Under the pieces are notes generated by a model. That model had not been told where the DNA came from. It saw only the letters and a list, made by a program, of their open reading frames with translations, and searched no databases. Positions 1 through 10,397 of a stretch of DNA of 64,000 bases are shown in pieces. Both the position numbers and the translations under genes were made by a program. Each line of letters opens with the position of its first letter. The stretch's first letter is position 1. The DNA is from Sphaerosporella brunnea (taxonomy: Eukaryota > Ascomycota > Pezizomycetes > Pezizales > Pyronemataceae), in NCBI GenBank assembly GCA_008704415.1, contig VXIS01000166.1, forward strand, positions 1 to 64,000, written 5' to 3'.

Positions 1-355
1 GAGTAAAAGCCGGTAGCTTCGTCGGAAAACTCCATATAAACTCGCGCTGTGACACACTCAGCCTCATAGGTATATCTACTGGCGAATAGGACGCGTTGAG
101 GGAGGGACAAGGGGTTAGCAGATGGCAGATGAACTCAAACCATGTTATTTAGGGCAACGTAAGTAGTATGGGCGTTAAATTCATCGGTTTGTACACGGTC
201 CGGGCGGTTTGATTGTGGTCTTTATGTTTCACTCGAGTGGGCCCGGGGTCGCCTGGGGTTTGATATCCACACGGCATTGTATGTAGCGTTGAATAGTCTC
301 ATTTTTGCAGCCCGGGGTTCGCGAGGTGGTGATGTGATGATATGGAGGATTACGC

Positions 356-474
356 GCTGTGGGAGATTGCACGCTGTGGAAGATTGCACGCTGTGGAGGG
401 TTGCACGCTGTAGAAGATTGCACCCTGTGGCGAATTGCACGCTGTGGAGGAGTGCAAGCTGTGGAGCATTCCAC
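356..474. repeat. 17-bp minisatellite, 7 copies
   Basis: Seven head-to-tail units of exactly 17 bp start at 356, 373, 390, 407, 424, 441 and 458, with consensus gctgtggaagattgcac. The last two units have diverged. The short ORFs crossing it on both strands are products of the repeat and are not genes. Confidence 0.9.
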
Positions 475-893
475 GCCGCGGCCCATGCATTTCATGGTAC
501 GCTCATAGCTGGCACCGGCGCGTCATCACCCGCCATCCATTCATTCTGTGCGCCCGACGTCTGAATTCACTTTGTCCGTTACAACCGAGATCTTGGGAAC
601 TCTATATTTCACCACATAGTGGTATGTGTTATAGTCGAGTAGATGCAGTAGGTTATTAGTAGTATGAACGGGTGTAACAAGATAGAACTAGGGTATGTGT
701 AGCGATACCCTAGGGTTAGAGGTAATTTACCCGCTTGCTTGCGCCTCTTAAAGGATAGAACTAAGCGCCACACTCCGAATCTCGCAATCAACACTGTTAC
801 ACACGCTCTTGACACACCCCGCGTAAACACAGCAACATCTCTTCATCTATACCATCAACAACCTGGTCTTCTTTCTTTCCATCTTCCTTTACC
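475..893. other. gene-free stretch upstream of family copy 1
   Basis: No convincing gene. It holds the minisatellite tail and, from about 655, a block shared with 14733-14850. That block includes the words agtatgaacgggtgtaacaa and the palindrome annotated at 688-713, so it is probably the promoter or an element remnant belonging to the family copy at 894. Confidence 0.5.
688..713. promoter_or_regulatory. palindrome upstream of family copy 1
   Basis: Arms ctagggtat and ataccctag (9 bp, perfect) surround an 8-nt loop. A nearly identical hairpin with a 10-bp stem lies upstream of copy 3 at 14761-14786. The distances from the hairpin end to the respective ATG are about 180 and 203 bp. It could be a binding site for a dimeric regulator, or simply part of a mobile-element end, because the complementary strand of this block reads TGTTACACCC, a typical LTR start. 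Confidence 0.45.
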
Positions 894-1500
894 ATGGCCG
901 AATCCAGCTCAATGGCCGAATCCAGCTCAATGGCGGGAGCCAGAGCAATTCAGGGACGCGCTGCGGCTGCTGACGGCTCTGGCGCCACTCCCGCTGCAAA
1001 CGGTGAAACCCGTCAAGCCACCGGTATCTAACCACCTGTTACTCTCTACCAAGCCTTGCCTGACAACTACACAATAGTTCCGTCGCCGCCCACCATTCCT
1101 GGGTCTGATACCAGGAAAGCCAAGCGCAAGACCAATTCAAGGCCAAGCACAAGGCCCGGCGCAAGGACAATCGCAAGGTGAACCCACAGTCCCCAACAAC
1201 CAACAGCATTCGCTCTGACATCATCAGCAGAAGGATAGGCAGCAGGAAAAGAAGCCCGCCGCAGTCACCGCGGGATCAGCCTCGGTGTCGTCAGTTCGGC
1301 AAAAGAGTGGGTCCATTTTCCTCGATGTGTGTAATTGTGAAGGCATGGACGTCTCCTGGAATCTCGCCCCCGTTGCCGGCGTCACCTACTCATTTCGCAG
1401 ATCGGCCTCTTCGGCCACTCTCTTCTTTTTTCTTGTTCTCGTGTGGAGGTCGTCACACACAGTCATGGCGATGAGCACAGAGAGGTGCAGCGGAAAGTAA
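894..1500 (+). pseudogene. lineage-specific small-protein family, copy 1 (frameshifted)
   Basis: First of three related copies here; the function of the family is unknown. The model has exon 1 at 894-1023, a 54-nt intron 1024-1077 (GTATCT...CAATAG), exon 2 at 1078-1177, a 53-nt intron 1178-1230 (GTGAAC...AGCAG) and exon 3 from 1231. Intron lengths and phases match the intact copy at 14990. Exon 1 opens with a tandem 18-bp duplication encoding MAESSS twice. Exon 2 encodes a Lys/Arg-rich stretch but is 100 nt long, which leaves the frame one base short compared with the intact copy; a 1-nt loss near 1131-1140 would explain it. Exon 3 in the expected frame keeps the family signature (GSIFLDV followed by VSWNL) and then runs into an unrelated tail to a stop at 1498. 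I read it as a recently broken gene, although an alternative acceptor could rescue it. Confidence 0.6.
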
Positions 1501-1983
1501 GGGAATGGCAACGGGAAAAAGCAGGCAAACAAAGAGTGGAGCAGGAAACAAGCAGAGTAATGGCTGATGAACGATGATTGGTGATGAAGGATGATTGGTG
1601 TTGAAGGATGAGGAAAAGAAAGGGTGGAGAAGCGGATGGGCGCAAATTTAAAGATTGGGACAACCATAGGAACCTCCCGTCCCCTCAAATGGGCTTGCTC
1701 ACAAAGGCTGCGTGTTTCGGGTCACATTTCGCCGGCTCTAAACAATTGGTCTCGCCTATGCATGGATGGCACCCAGACCAAGCGGCGGCGATTGTTGGAC
1801 AAGTTCCGTGTTTTGCGACACGCCGTGCGGTGTGGCCCTTGTCACATCCTGCCACGCACGATCGAACTCGACCCCGCACCGCGTTCACGTAAGTGCACAC
1901 GCTTCGAGTTGCGTCGAATTCAGTAGCTGTTCAAACCAGCATTTTTCCGCGCCACATGGCATCACTCCACAACCGCAACAACC

Positions 1984-2384
1984 ATGTCATCCGATTACCC
2001 AATCCCACTCGGCACGCCTACGGTCCTGCAACGGCTGCTGATAGTGGTGTCGATACCCGGAAACTGTAAGTGGCCCTTCCCGCGCACACGCAGGGCTAGA
2101 CTGACGCCGGGCAAACCAGAGAGCCCGCTGCACTTTCGCGTCTGGTCGGACCAGCAGTTGAGCTACCTAGCGGAGGCAGTCGCTGAGAAGCTCGGGGTTG
2201 CCACTGAGAGCATTGGGTTTAAAGACGGACACGAAAACGCGCTTACGACGGTTTTGAGAATCGAAGAGGTACGAATCCCTGCTGTGTAAAGTTGCACGCT
2301 GACGCACAACCACAGCTGGACCTTTGCGGGGCATGGTTTAACGAGGGGTATGGGCACCGGGTGGAGGCGATTATTCCAGAGTAG
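1984..2384 (+). CDS. small two-exon hypothetical protein, possible ubiquitin-like fold
   Basis: The ATG at 1984 follows accatg. Exon 1 runs to 2268. A 47-nt intron at 2269-2315 has donor GTACGA, branch-like GCTGACG and acceptor CCACAG. Exon 2 ends at the TAG at 2382-2384. The product is about 117 residues. Its second half (HFRVWSDQQL, LAEAVAEKLGV, then IGFKDG and a hydrophobic end) has the spacing of a beta-grasp or ubiquitin-like domain, but that is a visual impression and not a recognised family. A perfect GTAAGT at 2066 was considered as an earlier donor, but joining it to the nearest acceptors creates a stop. The last 42 bp of the gene are followed by a diverged direct duplicate of themselves (2385-2435). 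Confidence 0.45.
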
Positions 2385-3229
2385 AGGAGGGGCATGGGCA
2401 TAGGGTTGAGGCGGTTATTCTAGCGTGCAAGACGGGTGTGTGTTGACTAGTTGATGCGAAAATGTTGGCCAGCATGCTTTGCGCTGTAACTGCAAGGTTG
2501 GACGTGACCTATCTACCGATTACTGTCCGCGGCTCGCGAGCGCGTGCTTGAACACACAACATGCCAGTTGCCTGACGTGCGTACTTTCGCTAGTAGCGCC
2601 TGTTTAGCCACTGTGACGCGATTGCAGGTCGAGCTGATGGCCGCGGAGTGCACCCAGGGCTGTCACAAGTCCCGGCCAGTCCGCCTTTGGAGGAGGCCTG
2701 AACCCGTTTGATTCAAACGGGCTTTGAAAATTACGGCCCGTGTGGACCAGGCAATTTTGCACGGGACCCAGGTGACTGAAGGTGCCCATCAGCCTACGCC
2801 TCTTCCGACCAGAATTTCCTGGGTTAAAGGGCATGATTTGTGAGCACAACGTCAGCAGTTCCGCTCCGTTTTATTCCGACCCTCCTCTGAGCTGTAGTTT
2901 TTGGGATAAACGTACGCGGGTTCTACCGGTGAAGTCGATTGATTGCAATCGACGCTTTAGCTCCTGCGGAACAAGCACCCAGTGATCAGCGCGTTTAGTC
3001 GCCTTGAGTTCGGCCCGCTGACTGAACCGATCTTGAGCAGCGGTACCCGGGGCCGGCCGGCACCTATCAGAAATCCACTCTTTTCTTACACCGGCCCGAA
3101 CCAATCAGGCTTTCCGCATCATCGATCCGATGTCACCCACTCCGTGTGGCCCGGTTTCACCTGGGAGGCGGCCGGACTATTGACAGCCCAGATTCGTCTG
3201 GACATCACGGCCGCATGCGATCGGACCGT
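2385..3229. other. gene-free stretch with one dispersed repeat
   Basis: Starts with the diverged 42-bp duplicate of the preceding gene's 3' end (ggggcatgggcatag...). Repeat family A copy 1 lies at about 2660-2775. The remainder has only short overlapping ORFs with no recognisable motif. Confidence 0.5.
2660..2775. repeat. dispersed repeat family A, copy 1
   Basis: Shares about 115 bp with copies at 7250-7365 and 8842-8965. The core is an internal palindrome (aacccgtttg then attcaaacggg, 2701-2721) followed by a ggcccg...tggaccaggca...ggacc...ccaggtg block. This copy is the most diverged. Short length, palindromic core and no coding capacity suggest a MITE-like non-autonomous element, but no target duplication was identified. 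Confidence 0.6.
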
Positions 3230-3674
3230 GTCAAAGGGACGCGCTCCCGGTGCTGACGCTGATGACGCTTCTGGCGCGACTCCCGCTGCTGACGCTTCTG
3301 GCGCGACTCTACCTACCTCGGCCACTCTACCGAGCCTTGCCTGACAACCAACCAATAGTTCCCTCGCGACAGCCAAGAAACCGTTGAAACGCAAGGTTAA
3401 CCCCCAGACCGCGACAACGAAGAACATTCGCTCTGACATCATCACCATAACCATCATCCCGAAAATGACAATCCTCGCAAGGTCCCCAATCTCACGGGAT
3501 GATTGCGACCGGGTTCGTGTCACTCGACGGGCAACAGATTGGCTCGCAGCCACCCCGGAAGCGGCGTCGGCGGTTCAGGAAAACACAGGGTCCATTCACG
3601 TCGATGTGTACGGTCATACAGGCATGGGCATCGCCTGGAATGCTTGCGGAGTCTGCTACCGGATGTATTGGTAA
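3230..3674 (+). pseudogene. lineage-specific small-protein family, copy 2 (degenerate)
   Basis: Homologous along its length to the copies at 894 and 14990. It has an Ala/Asp/Ser-rich exon 1 remnant, then the block ctaccgagccttgcctgac (3333-3351) corresponding to intron 1 and ending ccaatag at 3358, then the intron-2-like block cattcgctctgacatcatca. The C-terminal signature is GSIHVDV followed by GIAWN, ending at the stop at 3672-3674. No ATG in frame with exon 1 is evident, the basic exon 2 is shortened, and intron 2 lacks the AGCAG acceptor of the other copies. The upstream palindromes of copies 1 and 3 are absent. It looks like a decayed paralogue. Confidence 0.6.
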
Positions 3675-3733
3675 AGGCGTAACTACCGCCAGGGTTGAGG
3701 AAGGTCGTGTGGACATGGTGAGTGGTAGTTGAA

Positions 3734-4393
3734 TCATAGGCAGAGGGAGACGGCCGTCATGCACGGGTCTGGCAAAAAAAATTGCCGGCGGCTGCATGCC
3801 TCCATAGCAGCGCTGTGCCGATACAGAGATGCAAGCCTTCTCAGTGAGAGCAGAATAAAAAGCAGGAACTTTATCTCGCCGCGCACAATGTCCATTTCAA
3901 TATTATGAATACGGTTTGCCATCATCGTGCTCAGCGCACTCAATACCGGGTTCAAATGCCCGCTGTTTCCAAAATACCTCTGCGCAGCTACTGGAGACCC
4001 CTCAGCTTCCATGGGTCTGTGGCTATAAACATCAAACATGTCAACACAACGCAACACAGAAAGTTGGAAGGGAAAGCACCTACCCGTCCAGTCCAGTTCG
4101 CATGGCGTATACCCAGGGCTCTGGAAACACTTGAGGTGTAAGATCCTGATACGTATCATCGAAGCATCGCAATCCGCCAAGGCAGCGGCCGAGTTCGCCA
4201 GCGCCTCCTCAACGGAAAACCAATCAAACCGGTCTTCCTGGTCGTCGACGTTATGTGGTAGCCTCATGGCTGTCAGCCAAACACGATGTCTAAATCTTGC
4301 TCGGACCTGGTGGCGACGCACCAACCCCGCCTCGATTCTTAGTAGCGCTAGCCGCTCAAGAGCTACCCAACTCAGCAGCCCTGTCTTGTGCGC
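3734..4393 (-). CDS. hypothetical protein fragment
   Basis: A minus-strand frame stays open from about 4393 to the stop at 3734 (roughly 220 codons). It has no ATG at its upstream end, so this is at best an exon or the remains of a gene; the first in-frame Met is in AMRLPHNVDDQEDRF. Residue composition is protein-like, with an acidic segment (DDQEDRFDWFSVEEAL) and a hydrophobic run near the end (IKFLLFILLSLRRLASL). No domain was recognised. Stop-free runs of this size occur by chance less than once in a window this long, so it deserves listing but is not proven. Confidence 0.35.
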   Translation of the reverse strand, partial: AHKTGLLSWVALERLALLRIEAGLVRRHQVRARFRHRVWLTAMRLPHNVDDQEDRFDWFSVEEALANSAAALADCDASMIRIRILHLKCFQSPGYTPCELDWTGRCFPFQLSVLRCVDMFDVYSHRPMEAEGSPVAAQRYFGNSGHLNPVLSALSTMMANRIHNIEMDIVRGEIKFLLFILLSLRRLASLYRHSAAMEACSRRQFFLPDPCMTAVSLCL

Positions 4394-6830
4394 TCTTTAA
4401 ACCCGATATATGATCGCACTCGCATGCCGCAATGCCCGTACGTGCGTGCTTACTGCCGTGCCGATGATGTCTTCCTCTCCGTGCATCATCGCTGCGATGA
4501 TGGAGATGAGTATTTCCACTGGGAGCGTTCCGAAGGGCGTGGTTGTGGCGGTGTTGGGAGGCATGCTGTGAGATATTCTGGGAGATGAGAGACTTACAGA
4601 GCTTGGGTTTTGCTTATGGACTTGGAGCTGGATAGGTCTACGCTCATCATTGGGCTTTGGGGGCGATATTTACCCTACTGTTTGGGGGTGAAATTGTACC
4701 CTACGGTGGAGAGGTTAGGGTGCATATTCAATATCTGCCGCGGCATAACCCCAATCACTCCCACTGTGCCTGCAGCTGGTTTCCTGTCTCCCAGAACGCG
4801 CAGCGTCAGCACAACGAATCATAGCCAGTCCGCACTATCACTACCCGCATGGGTAGGGCTCCGCGTCCACCTTTTCATGGTCATCTGGCCTCATGAGAAC
4901 AGCAAGTCTCACGCGTGCGGTATCCGCCCGGAAGCGCAAGATAACATCCGTGGTCTCCTGTCTACCCCCTTGAGACATGATATATCAGGAACATGACCAG
5001 CTGCAAGTGACAATTCCAGCATTGTCATGCCAAGTCCGCAAAGAGCCGCGTGCACTGTTGCGTGCCGTTTATTCTCGCTCGAATTCGCTCGGTTGCTCAT
5101 GCAGAAAGATGAACCAGATGGTGCATCATCATGTTCACACCCGAAAAAAGCCTTTCAACCTCACCACGTCACCCCGTCTGCCGCAATTGTGCAGCCTGTC
5201 GCTAAGGTAGCACATCGCGCAACGAGCGCAAGCGCCACAACGGGTGCAATGAAAATGAGAACAGCACGCAAGCGATGACATCTACGCTCTCCATTGCTCC
5301 ATGCTGACAGGAATGCGATTCCGATAGACAGTTCATTCCGGAAATACAAAGCTTTGTAATCTGAATGCGCCGTTACAGGCCAACGTAGACATGCTGAGCC
5401 ACATCATGCGCATTGTGGTAGCCAGGCCCCTCAAACCAACCAGTGGTGTTGTGGTAGTCGGTGATAACTGCCCACGCACTTGTCAGCCAACTTCAACCAG
5501 CGCCTGCACCCAGCAGCGTTGATGCAAGCTGACAGCTGCCATTCAGGCGGCCCTGCGACAGGGTAAGCGCGTCGGGGTAAAATGTATCGCTTCCGCAATC
5601 ACGGGTTCCCCCCCGCACGCCATGGTCACGATGGACAATGCGACAATGCCCAAATGCCTCGTGTTGGGCTCGACTCAGATCCAAGGGCATATTTGCCGAA
5701 TCGGCCGTGCCATCAGCGACCGTCTGTGGCGAGTTTTACGATGGGCAAAGCGGTGCATTTTAGTGGCACGCGAAAGGGTTCATCCAAACGTGGTTCTGTC
5801 TCTCTTACAACGGTTGCCGAGGCGTTGCATGGGCCGTTTTGTCAACCACAGGTAAACAATCGTGATGTATTGCCTGCGACGCAGCTCAAAATTTCTACTT
5901 CTTTCATTGTGCGCGCGACCGGGACTGCAAGGACTTTATTACGGGGCGTATTGCGTGTACAAATAGTCCAATACAGCGATTTGTCACGGTCAAACAATCC
6001 CACGAGAATCCCATAGAGCTAGAAATGAGAGTGATGCGAGGCAACAAGCCAGGAGTGATTGCTGGCTTGAATTGAACAATCGCTGCCCGCATTCCTGTCC
6101 CCAGCTTCAACCCCATCTTGCAGGTGCAATCCCAACAGGACAGGCCATCCAGTCTCAATTTATCCTTCTTCCTCGGTTGCCTCGCAGCTTGTCCGGGGAG
6201 TCCAACAACCAGCCGCCCATCCGTTCATTTTCATTACATGGCAGGTTTTCCCACCCGAACAACCGCATAGATGTTAGAGTCATTTTCTTTTTCCTTTCTC
6301 CCAGCATTGCAACAACCACCGTCCTGTCACCCCTACACGAGAGAAACCGCTTTGGGGATTCGTGTTCGGGATACCGGTCTACAGCGATGGTTGGTCCAAG
6401 TAGCACATCAACGCTGCGAGTTAGTACCGCGGTTGACCCTAAATTCCAGCCCCATGCTTCATCTCAAACAGCTGTTTTGACTGGGACCAGAGGCTTAGGA
6501 AAAACCACCACCACGTATATTCTAACGGTGACGAGAATCAACATCGAAAACCTCCAGTTGCATAGTGACTCACCAATTGGTTGGGACAGAAACCGAGTGA
6601 CGCAATACTGGGCTCAGCATTGCGAAGCAGCAGCGAGAGTCAACTCAAAACCACCGGTATCTGGTCTTGTGAGCGGGTTGCGCGACTGCACACACACTCC
6701 GGAGCTGAGGCTCAATTATAAAGGCCTCACGGTACACTGGGGGCACCAATACCAGTGCGACCACTGCAAAGCTTCTTCGAGAACGAAAACGCTTGCAACA
6801 TAGTATTCATTTACATCCCTTTTTAAACAT
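4394..6830. other. long stretch without a supportable gene
   Basis: Only overlapping medium ORFs with no conserved motif. The longest, 6072-6803 on the plus strand (243 codons), includes a chance-looking GTRGLGKT but otherwise has low-complexity composition and no splice structure. I saw no repeat, tRNA or regulatory site that I could defend. Confidence 0.4.
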
Positions 6831-7249
6831 TAATGAGCACAGGAGCTGACTCGACTCAGGTCCACGGCTTTGAGCATCGCAATGCACCCAATCACAGGAA
6901 TGGTGGTGTTAACAGAGGTTTCCCTGGTGTGCTAGGCCGGATATCACCGAAAGCTCACTTACGTGACGTCTTGAGGGACCCAATGCGTTTGGGGGCTTGA
7001 CTGAGAGTCACAGTACTACGAAATTTCCTGCCAGTCTTCCTCTCGGGTCATCACCAGTCATAGAGCCGAATGGGTCACAACGGCCAAGGTGTACAATGAA
7101 TGCCAGCCCCCACTCTGCAACCGTTGTCAATCAGGTACTACGAGTTATGACGGGAGGCCCAGTTTTCAGGCCATTGCAATGCCCCCAATCACCGGAGTAG
7201 CGGTGTTGACACTACGTGTCCCAGCTATGAAAAGGCGGGTGGCACCAGG

Positions 7250-7365
7250 GCAGCCAATAGGCCGGCCAATCCGGCTTTCGCCAAGGTCTGAACCCGTTTG
7301 AATTAAACTGGCTTTTCAAATCGAGGCCCGTTTGGACCAGGCATTTTGGACTGAGATCCAGGTGC
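7250..7365. repeat. dispersed repeat family A, copy 2
   Basis: Begins gccaataggccggcc, then the aacccgtttg...aaactggc palindrome (7291-7311), then tcaaatcgaggcccgtttgg and a ccaggtg end at 7358-7364. It matches copy 3 at most positions. The palindrome has one mismatch in its right arm. Confidence 0.65.
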
Positions 7366-7509
7366 GGATGGGCTGCGTGACATGCAGCCGCCCACCGGGC
7401 CGCCAGGCACCCGAACTATCTACCATTGTTTTAAATAACACAAGAACCCCGAGACGACGTCAAACTGAGTCCCCCACAACCTGCAATCATTCCACCCAAA
7501 ACCCACTAG

Positions 7510-7800
7510 TCATTGCATCTCCGCTGCCCGAGTTTCCAAATCGCTCAACATACGTTCGACCTTGTCGATCTGCGAGCCCGGACCATACACAAGAGCCAAG
7601 AGCCTGGCGTGCCCAGGACGTGAGGCATTCGATTGGGTCGATGACATCGTTCCCGAGCGAAGCTCGCTGATCAGCAATTCCCCAGCGGTCAGCTGGGTAT
7701 TCCTTGCGAAATTTCCCTCCCGCAAATGAGACCGCCACATGAATACGTCCTCGTCGACCACCGGCTCGGGATGCCGGGGTTTCGACCACTCAGTGCGTTC
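7510..7800 (-). CDS. protein-coding fragment of unknown function
   Basis: A minus-strand frame encodes a well-behaved protein segment (TEWSKPRHPEPVVDEDVFMW through KVERMLSDLETRAAEMQ, stop at 7510). It has charged, non-repetitive composition and a probable C-terminal amphipathic helix. The open frame continues upstream to 7917, but that part overlaps repeat B (7845-7988), so the gene was probably truncated by repeat insertion. No family was recognised and no start codon can be chosen. Confidence 0.35.
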   Translation of the reverse strand, partial: ERTEWSKPRHPEPVVDEDVFMWRSHLREGNFARNTQLTAGELLISELRSGTMSSTQSNASRPGHARLLALVYGPGSQIDKVERMLSDLETRAAEMQ

Positions 7801-7844
7801 GGAGATTGCCCCGTGATCGGCACGATCGGCATACCGGCACAACC

Positions 7845-7988
7845 GGCACCCAAAGGCGCCTGTCAGGCATCCAGACATTGACAACGTCGCTCGGAGCCTA
7901 TCCGACAAGCGCGACACGCGCCCCCGCCCGGCCTACTTTGTGGGGCCCCGTTTGCCCCGCGGGCCGGCCCGTCTATTGGCACCCCTGG
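7845..7988. repeat. dispersed repeat family B, copy 1
   Basis: About 145 bp aligned with 20591-20732. Both begin gcaccc...gc.cct.tcag.c.tccagac and end gtggggccccgtttgcccc, then cgtctattggca and ccctgg. A third partial copy (only the gctcctatcagacatccagac end) is at about 19012-19050. The right end is the reverse complement of the left end of family A, so A and B may be variants of one element. Confidence 0.6.
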
Positions 7989-8841
7989 ATGGCACCGCAC
8001 GCTCACTTGCGTGCCATCTTGAGACCGAATGTCGCTGAACCACAACATCTCCGGCCGGGACTCCTCTTGAGACATCACCAGTCATAGAGCCGAATGGGTC
8101 CCTAGTGTTGTCAACGGCCAGCCGAAAACGCCGGGCCAGGGGTCCCTGACGGATCAAGACCCAACAAGCGCTACCGCTGCGGTTTCCCAATTGACAACAC
8201 CCGAGCACAGGGGGTCACCGGTGCAGGAAACTGGTGACCCTCTCCAAGATATATTATGAGGGAATGATGTTTGAGAAGGAAGGCTTTGATGGGTGGAACT
8301 GCAATCACTGTCACGGTAGCTTGTAGGCCTAAGTTATAGAATGGATTTTTAAACCTTCCGTATTGTAGCAGACCTAAATGCATTGTGGTGTCGGCACACG
8401 GCACAGGACCCTCGTAGCGATGCCCCTATTATGGATTACATACTGAAACGTCTCCCTGCTTCCTTGTTGTTGTTCGTTGCCGTCCATTGCATTGTCACCA
8501 AGACGTGAGCGGATAACACCCAATACACCATCCCGTCACGGTGTCTTAGAACCCAGAAGTGGTAGGGACGCTTGATTTTCGTAGAGTGCTTGCACGTATG
8601 TTATTTTCCAAATTGCAAGTGGTACGCAGTAAAATTCTGTAGGTTCCCATGCCCACAATACCAGCCACCATGCCGGCAGGCTAAACTGTAGGTCAACGGA
8701 CTTATATTCGGTGGAGGATAGACCATAGAGACTTTTCTCTCCAAAGCACCTCCGCCTCAAGGCGACCAGTTAGATCCCAGTCCCGTCGACATCTTCCAAC
8801 TCGAAACGCACGGCTGGACGGAAGAAGGAAGTGCCCAAGGC

Positions 8842-8965
8842 TGCCAATAGACCGGCCAGTGCGGCTTTCGGCGCGATCTGAACCCGTTTGAATCAAACGG
8901 GCTTTTCAAATCGAGGCCCGTTTGGACCAGGCATTTTGGACCGAGATCCAGGTGCCCACAGGCGC
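8842..8965. repeat. dispersed repeat family A, copy 3
   Basis: The best preserved copy. It starts gccaatagaccggccagtg, has the perfect palindrome cccgtttgaatcaaacggg (8883-8901), and ends tggaccaggcattttgg...ccaggtgccc. It is followed by a second cccacaggcgcc block. No ORF. Confidence 0.65.
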
Positions 8966-9204
8966 CGGATGGAATATGACATGTAGGCGCCCGTCGCCAG
9001 ACGAGGATCGGATACGAGGATCGAGAGGTGCCGAGCACGAGATTCAAACCAGATTCGATGAGGTGAACAAAGGTACTTAGATTGTATTACAACGGTTCAG
9101 TGGAGAGGAAAAGAAAGAAAGGAAGCAAAAACAGAACAAAGCCCCTCTATATATGACCCACACCCCGAACTGTGCTGTAGTGCCGAGCCACAACACCTCC
9201 ATAC

Positions 9205-9534
9205 CTAACCCGATCTTGCGCTGTGGCAATCGCCGACCTCAGCCTCGTTCCCAGCGACGTCGAGCTCCGCAAGCACATCGGCTAAGTCATCCTTGACGTC
9301 CGCAGCCTCGTCGCCGCCGACCTCAGCCTCGTTCCCAGCGATTTCGAGCTCCGCAAGCACATCGGCTACGTCATCCTCGACGTCCTCAGCCTCGTCGCCG
9401 CCGACCTCAGCCTCGTTCCCAGCGATGTCGAGCTCCGGAAGCACATCGGCTAAGACATCCTCGACGTCCTCAGCCTCGTCGCCGCCGAGCTCAGCCGTGA
9501 AGTTGGCTGAGTCATCGTGCTTCTCAGCAGACAT
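9205..9534 (-). CDS. acidic tandem-repeat protein (3 x 28 residues)
   Basis: The ATG at 9534 sits in gccatgt, a good context. A short N-terminus (MSAEKHDDSANFTAEL) is followed by three consecutive 28-residue repeats of the form GGDEAEDVEDxxADVLxELxIAGNEAEV, encoded by 84-bp DNA repeats between about 9232 and 9483, and a short tail ending at 9205. The repeat unit is strongly acidic with regularly spaced hydrophobics, compatible with a helical or coiled-coil repeat. Differences between units are mostly conservative (ED/DD, DI/EI/DV), which favours a translated sequence over a neutral minisatellite. The function is unknown. The frame could extend through a 3' intron that I cannot place. Confidence 0.5.
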   Translation of the reverse strand: MSAEKHDDSANFTAELGGDEAEDVEDVLADVLPELDIAGNEAEVGGDEAEDVEDDVADVLAELEIAGNEAEVGGDEAADVKDDLADVLAELDVAGNEAEVGDCHSARSG

Positions 9535-9784
9535 GGCAGCATGAGCCTCACGCGCGCGGTTTCAATGACTTCCGAGCGGTCGACAGCTTCTTCCACCAAT
9601 CAGTGGATATGCCAATCCGCAAGCGTTGCCTGCAGCCGCACTCACGCTCGCCGGTACTCTTATTGACGTACGCCAGTGCCATCACGTACTTCCCGTCGGT
9701 CGGCACCAAAGTACATGTGGTGCGTCTGTTCGTTTGTCAGTCCAAGGCAGGATTGAATGAGTCATCGCTTTGCGCTTACCAGTC

Positions 9785-10173
9785 TCATGTGTCTGATATT
9801 GTCGGACGCGCTGCCATCTTGGGCACACACTTCGCAACGTTTCGTGGACATCGTATACGGTGGTTCCTTTTGGTGGTGAGACGATACTTTAGAATGGGAA
9901 ATGTAGGGAGTTGGGGCCGTGAAGGGACGGGCAGGAGGGCGACGAGGCGCTCAATAGACCGCCGCATATTCGTCGTGGATTCTATCCATCGAGCCACGCT
10001 GTTGAGCGGGGATTGTTGCTGTATTTGCTCGATTTGAAGGTGTTCGGGTGTAGAAGGTCGCGCAGGTGGGGGGGTGTAGTCAGATCGATTGCTTCGATCC
10101 TTTTAGCTAGACCTTCCACCGGAGATGCAGAACTCTCAACAGAGGGCGCTGTCGCGGGCTGCTGAGGCTCCAC
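9785..10173 (-). CDS. possible hypothetical gene, frame broken or spliced
   Basis: Two adjoining minus-strand frames look protein-like. The first has EPQQPATAPSVE then LAKRIEAIDLTTPPHLRDLL (10173 to about 9985). The second, offset frame has ARWIESTTNMRRSIERLVAL then PQLPTFPILK (9997-9785). Joining them needs an intron or a frameshift near 9990-10030, where several acceptor-like CAG triplets occur. No family was recognised. Low confidence. Confidence 0.25.
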
Positions 10174-10397
10174 AGATTCGCTCCTGGTCTTGGTACAGTT
10201 TTGGCGACAGTGCTGGGAATTAAACTGGGATGTTTCCTTCCCACAACGCGGGAGTGGCTAAGGATGAAGAAGGTTGTCAAAGCGTACATTGTGCTTGACG
10301 GTGGATGCGTTGCGCTGCATGGGGCCGATGAAAACTTCCGACTTGCAGGTGCCTGGGCTGCAGGAGCTGATGTTCTGGTATCGAGGTTGCCACCAAT

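Larger units (their letters stand above)
6830..9050. repeat. cluster of dispersed and duplicated short repeats
   Basis: Contains repeat A copies 2 and 3 and repeat B copy 1. It also has a perfect 28-bp direct repeat (7049-7076 and 8073-8100, starting catcaccagtcatagagcc). A looser duplication (about 6875-6930 and 7165-7220) shares the words gcaatgc, cccaatcac and ggtgtt. The cluster reads as overlapping insertions and duplications of non-coding elements around the fragment at 7510-7800. Confidence 0.6.

Noticed and set aside
711..718. Telomere-like TAGGGTTA words (also 14785)
   Set aside because: Single occurrences inside the shared palindrome block, not a tandem telomeric repeat.
2066..2119. 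54-nt intron starting GTAAGT in the gene at 1984
   Set aside because: Donor and branch look perfect, but joining to either AG acceptor creates an immediate TAG, whereas the unspliced frame stays open.
6072..6803. 243-codon plus ORF with a P-loop-like GTRGLGKT
   Set aside because: No hydrophobic strand pattern around it, no Walker B or other NTPase feature, low-complexity Ser/Thr/Pro composition; the short motif is likely chance.
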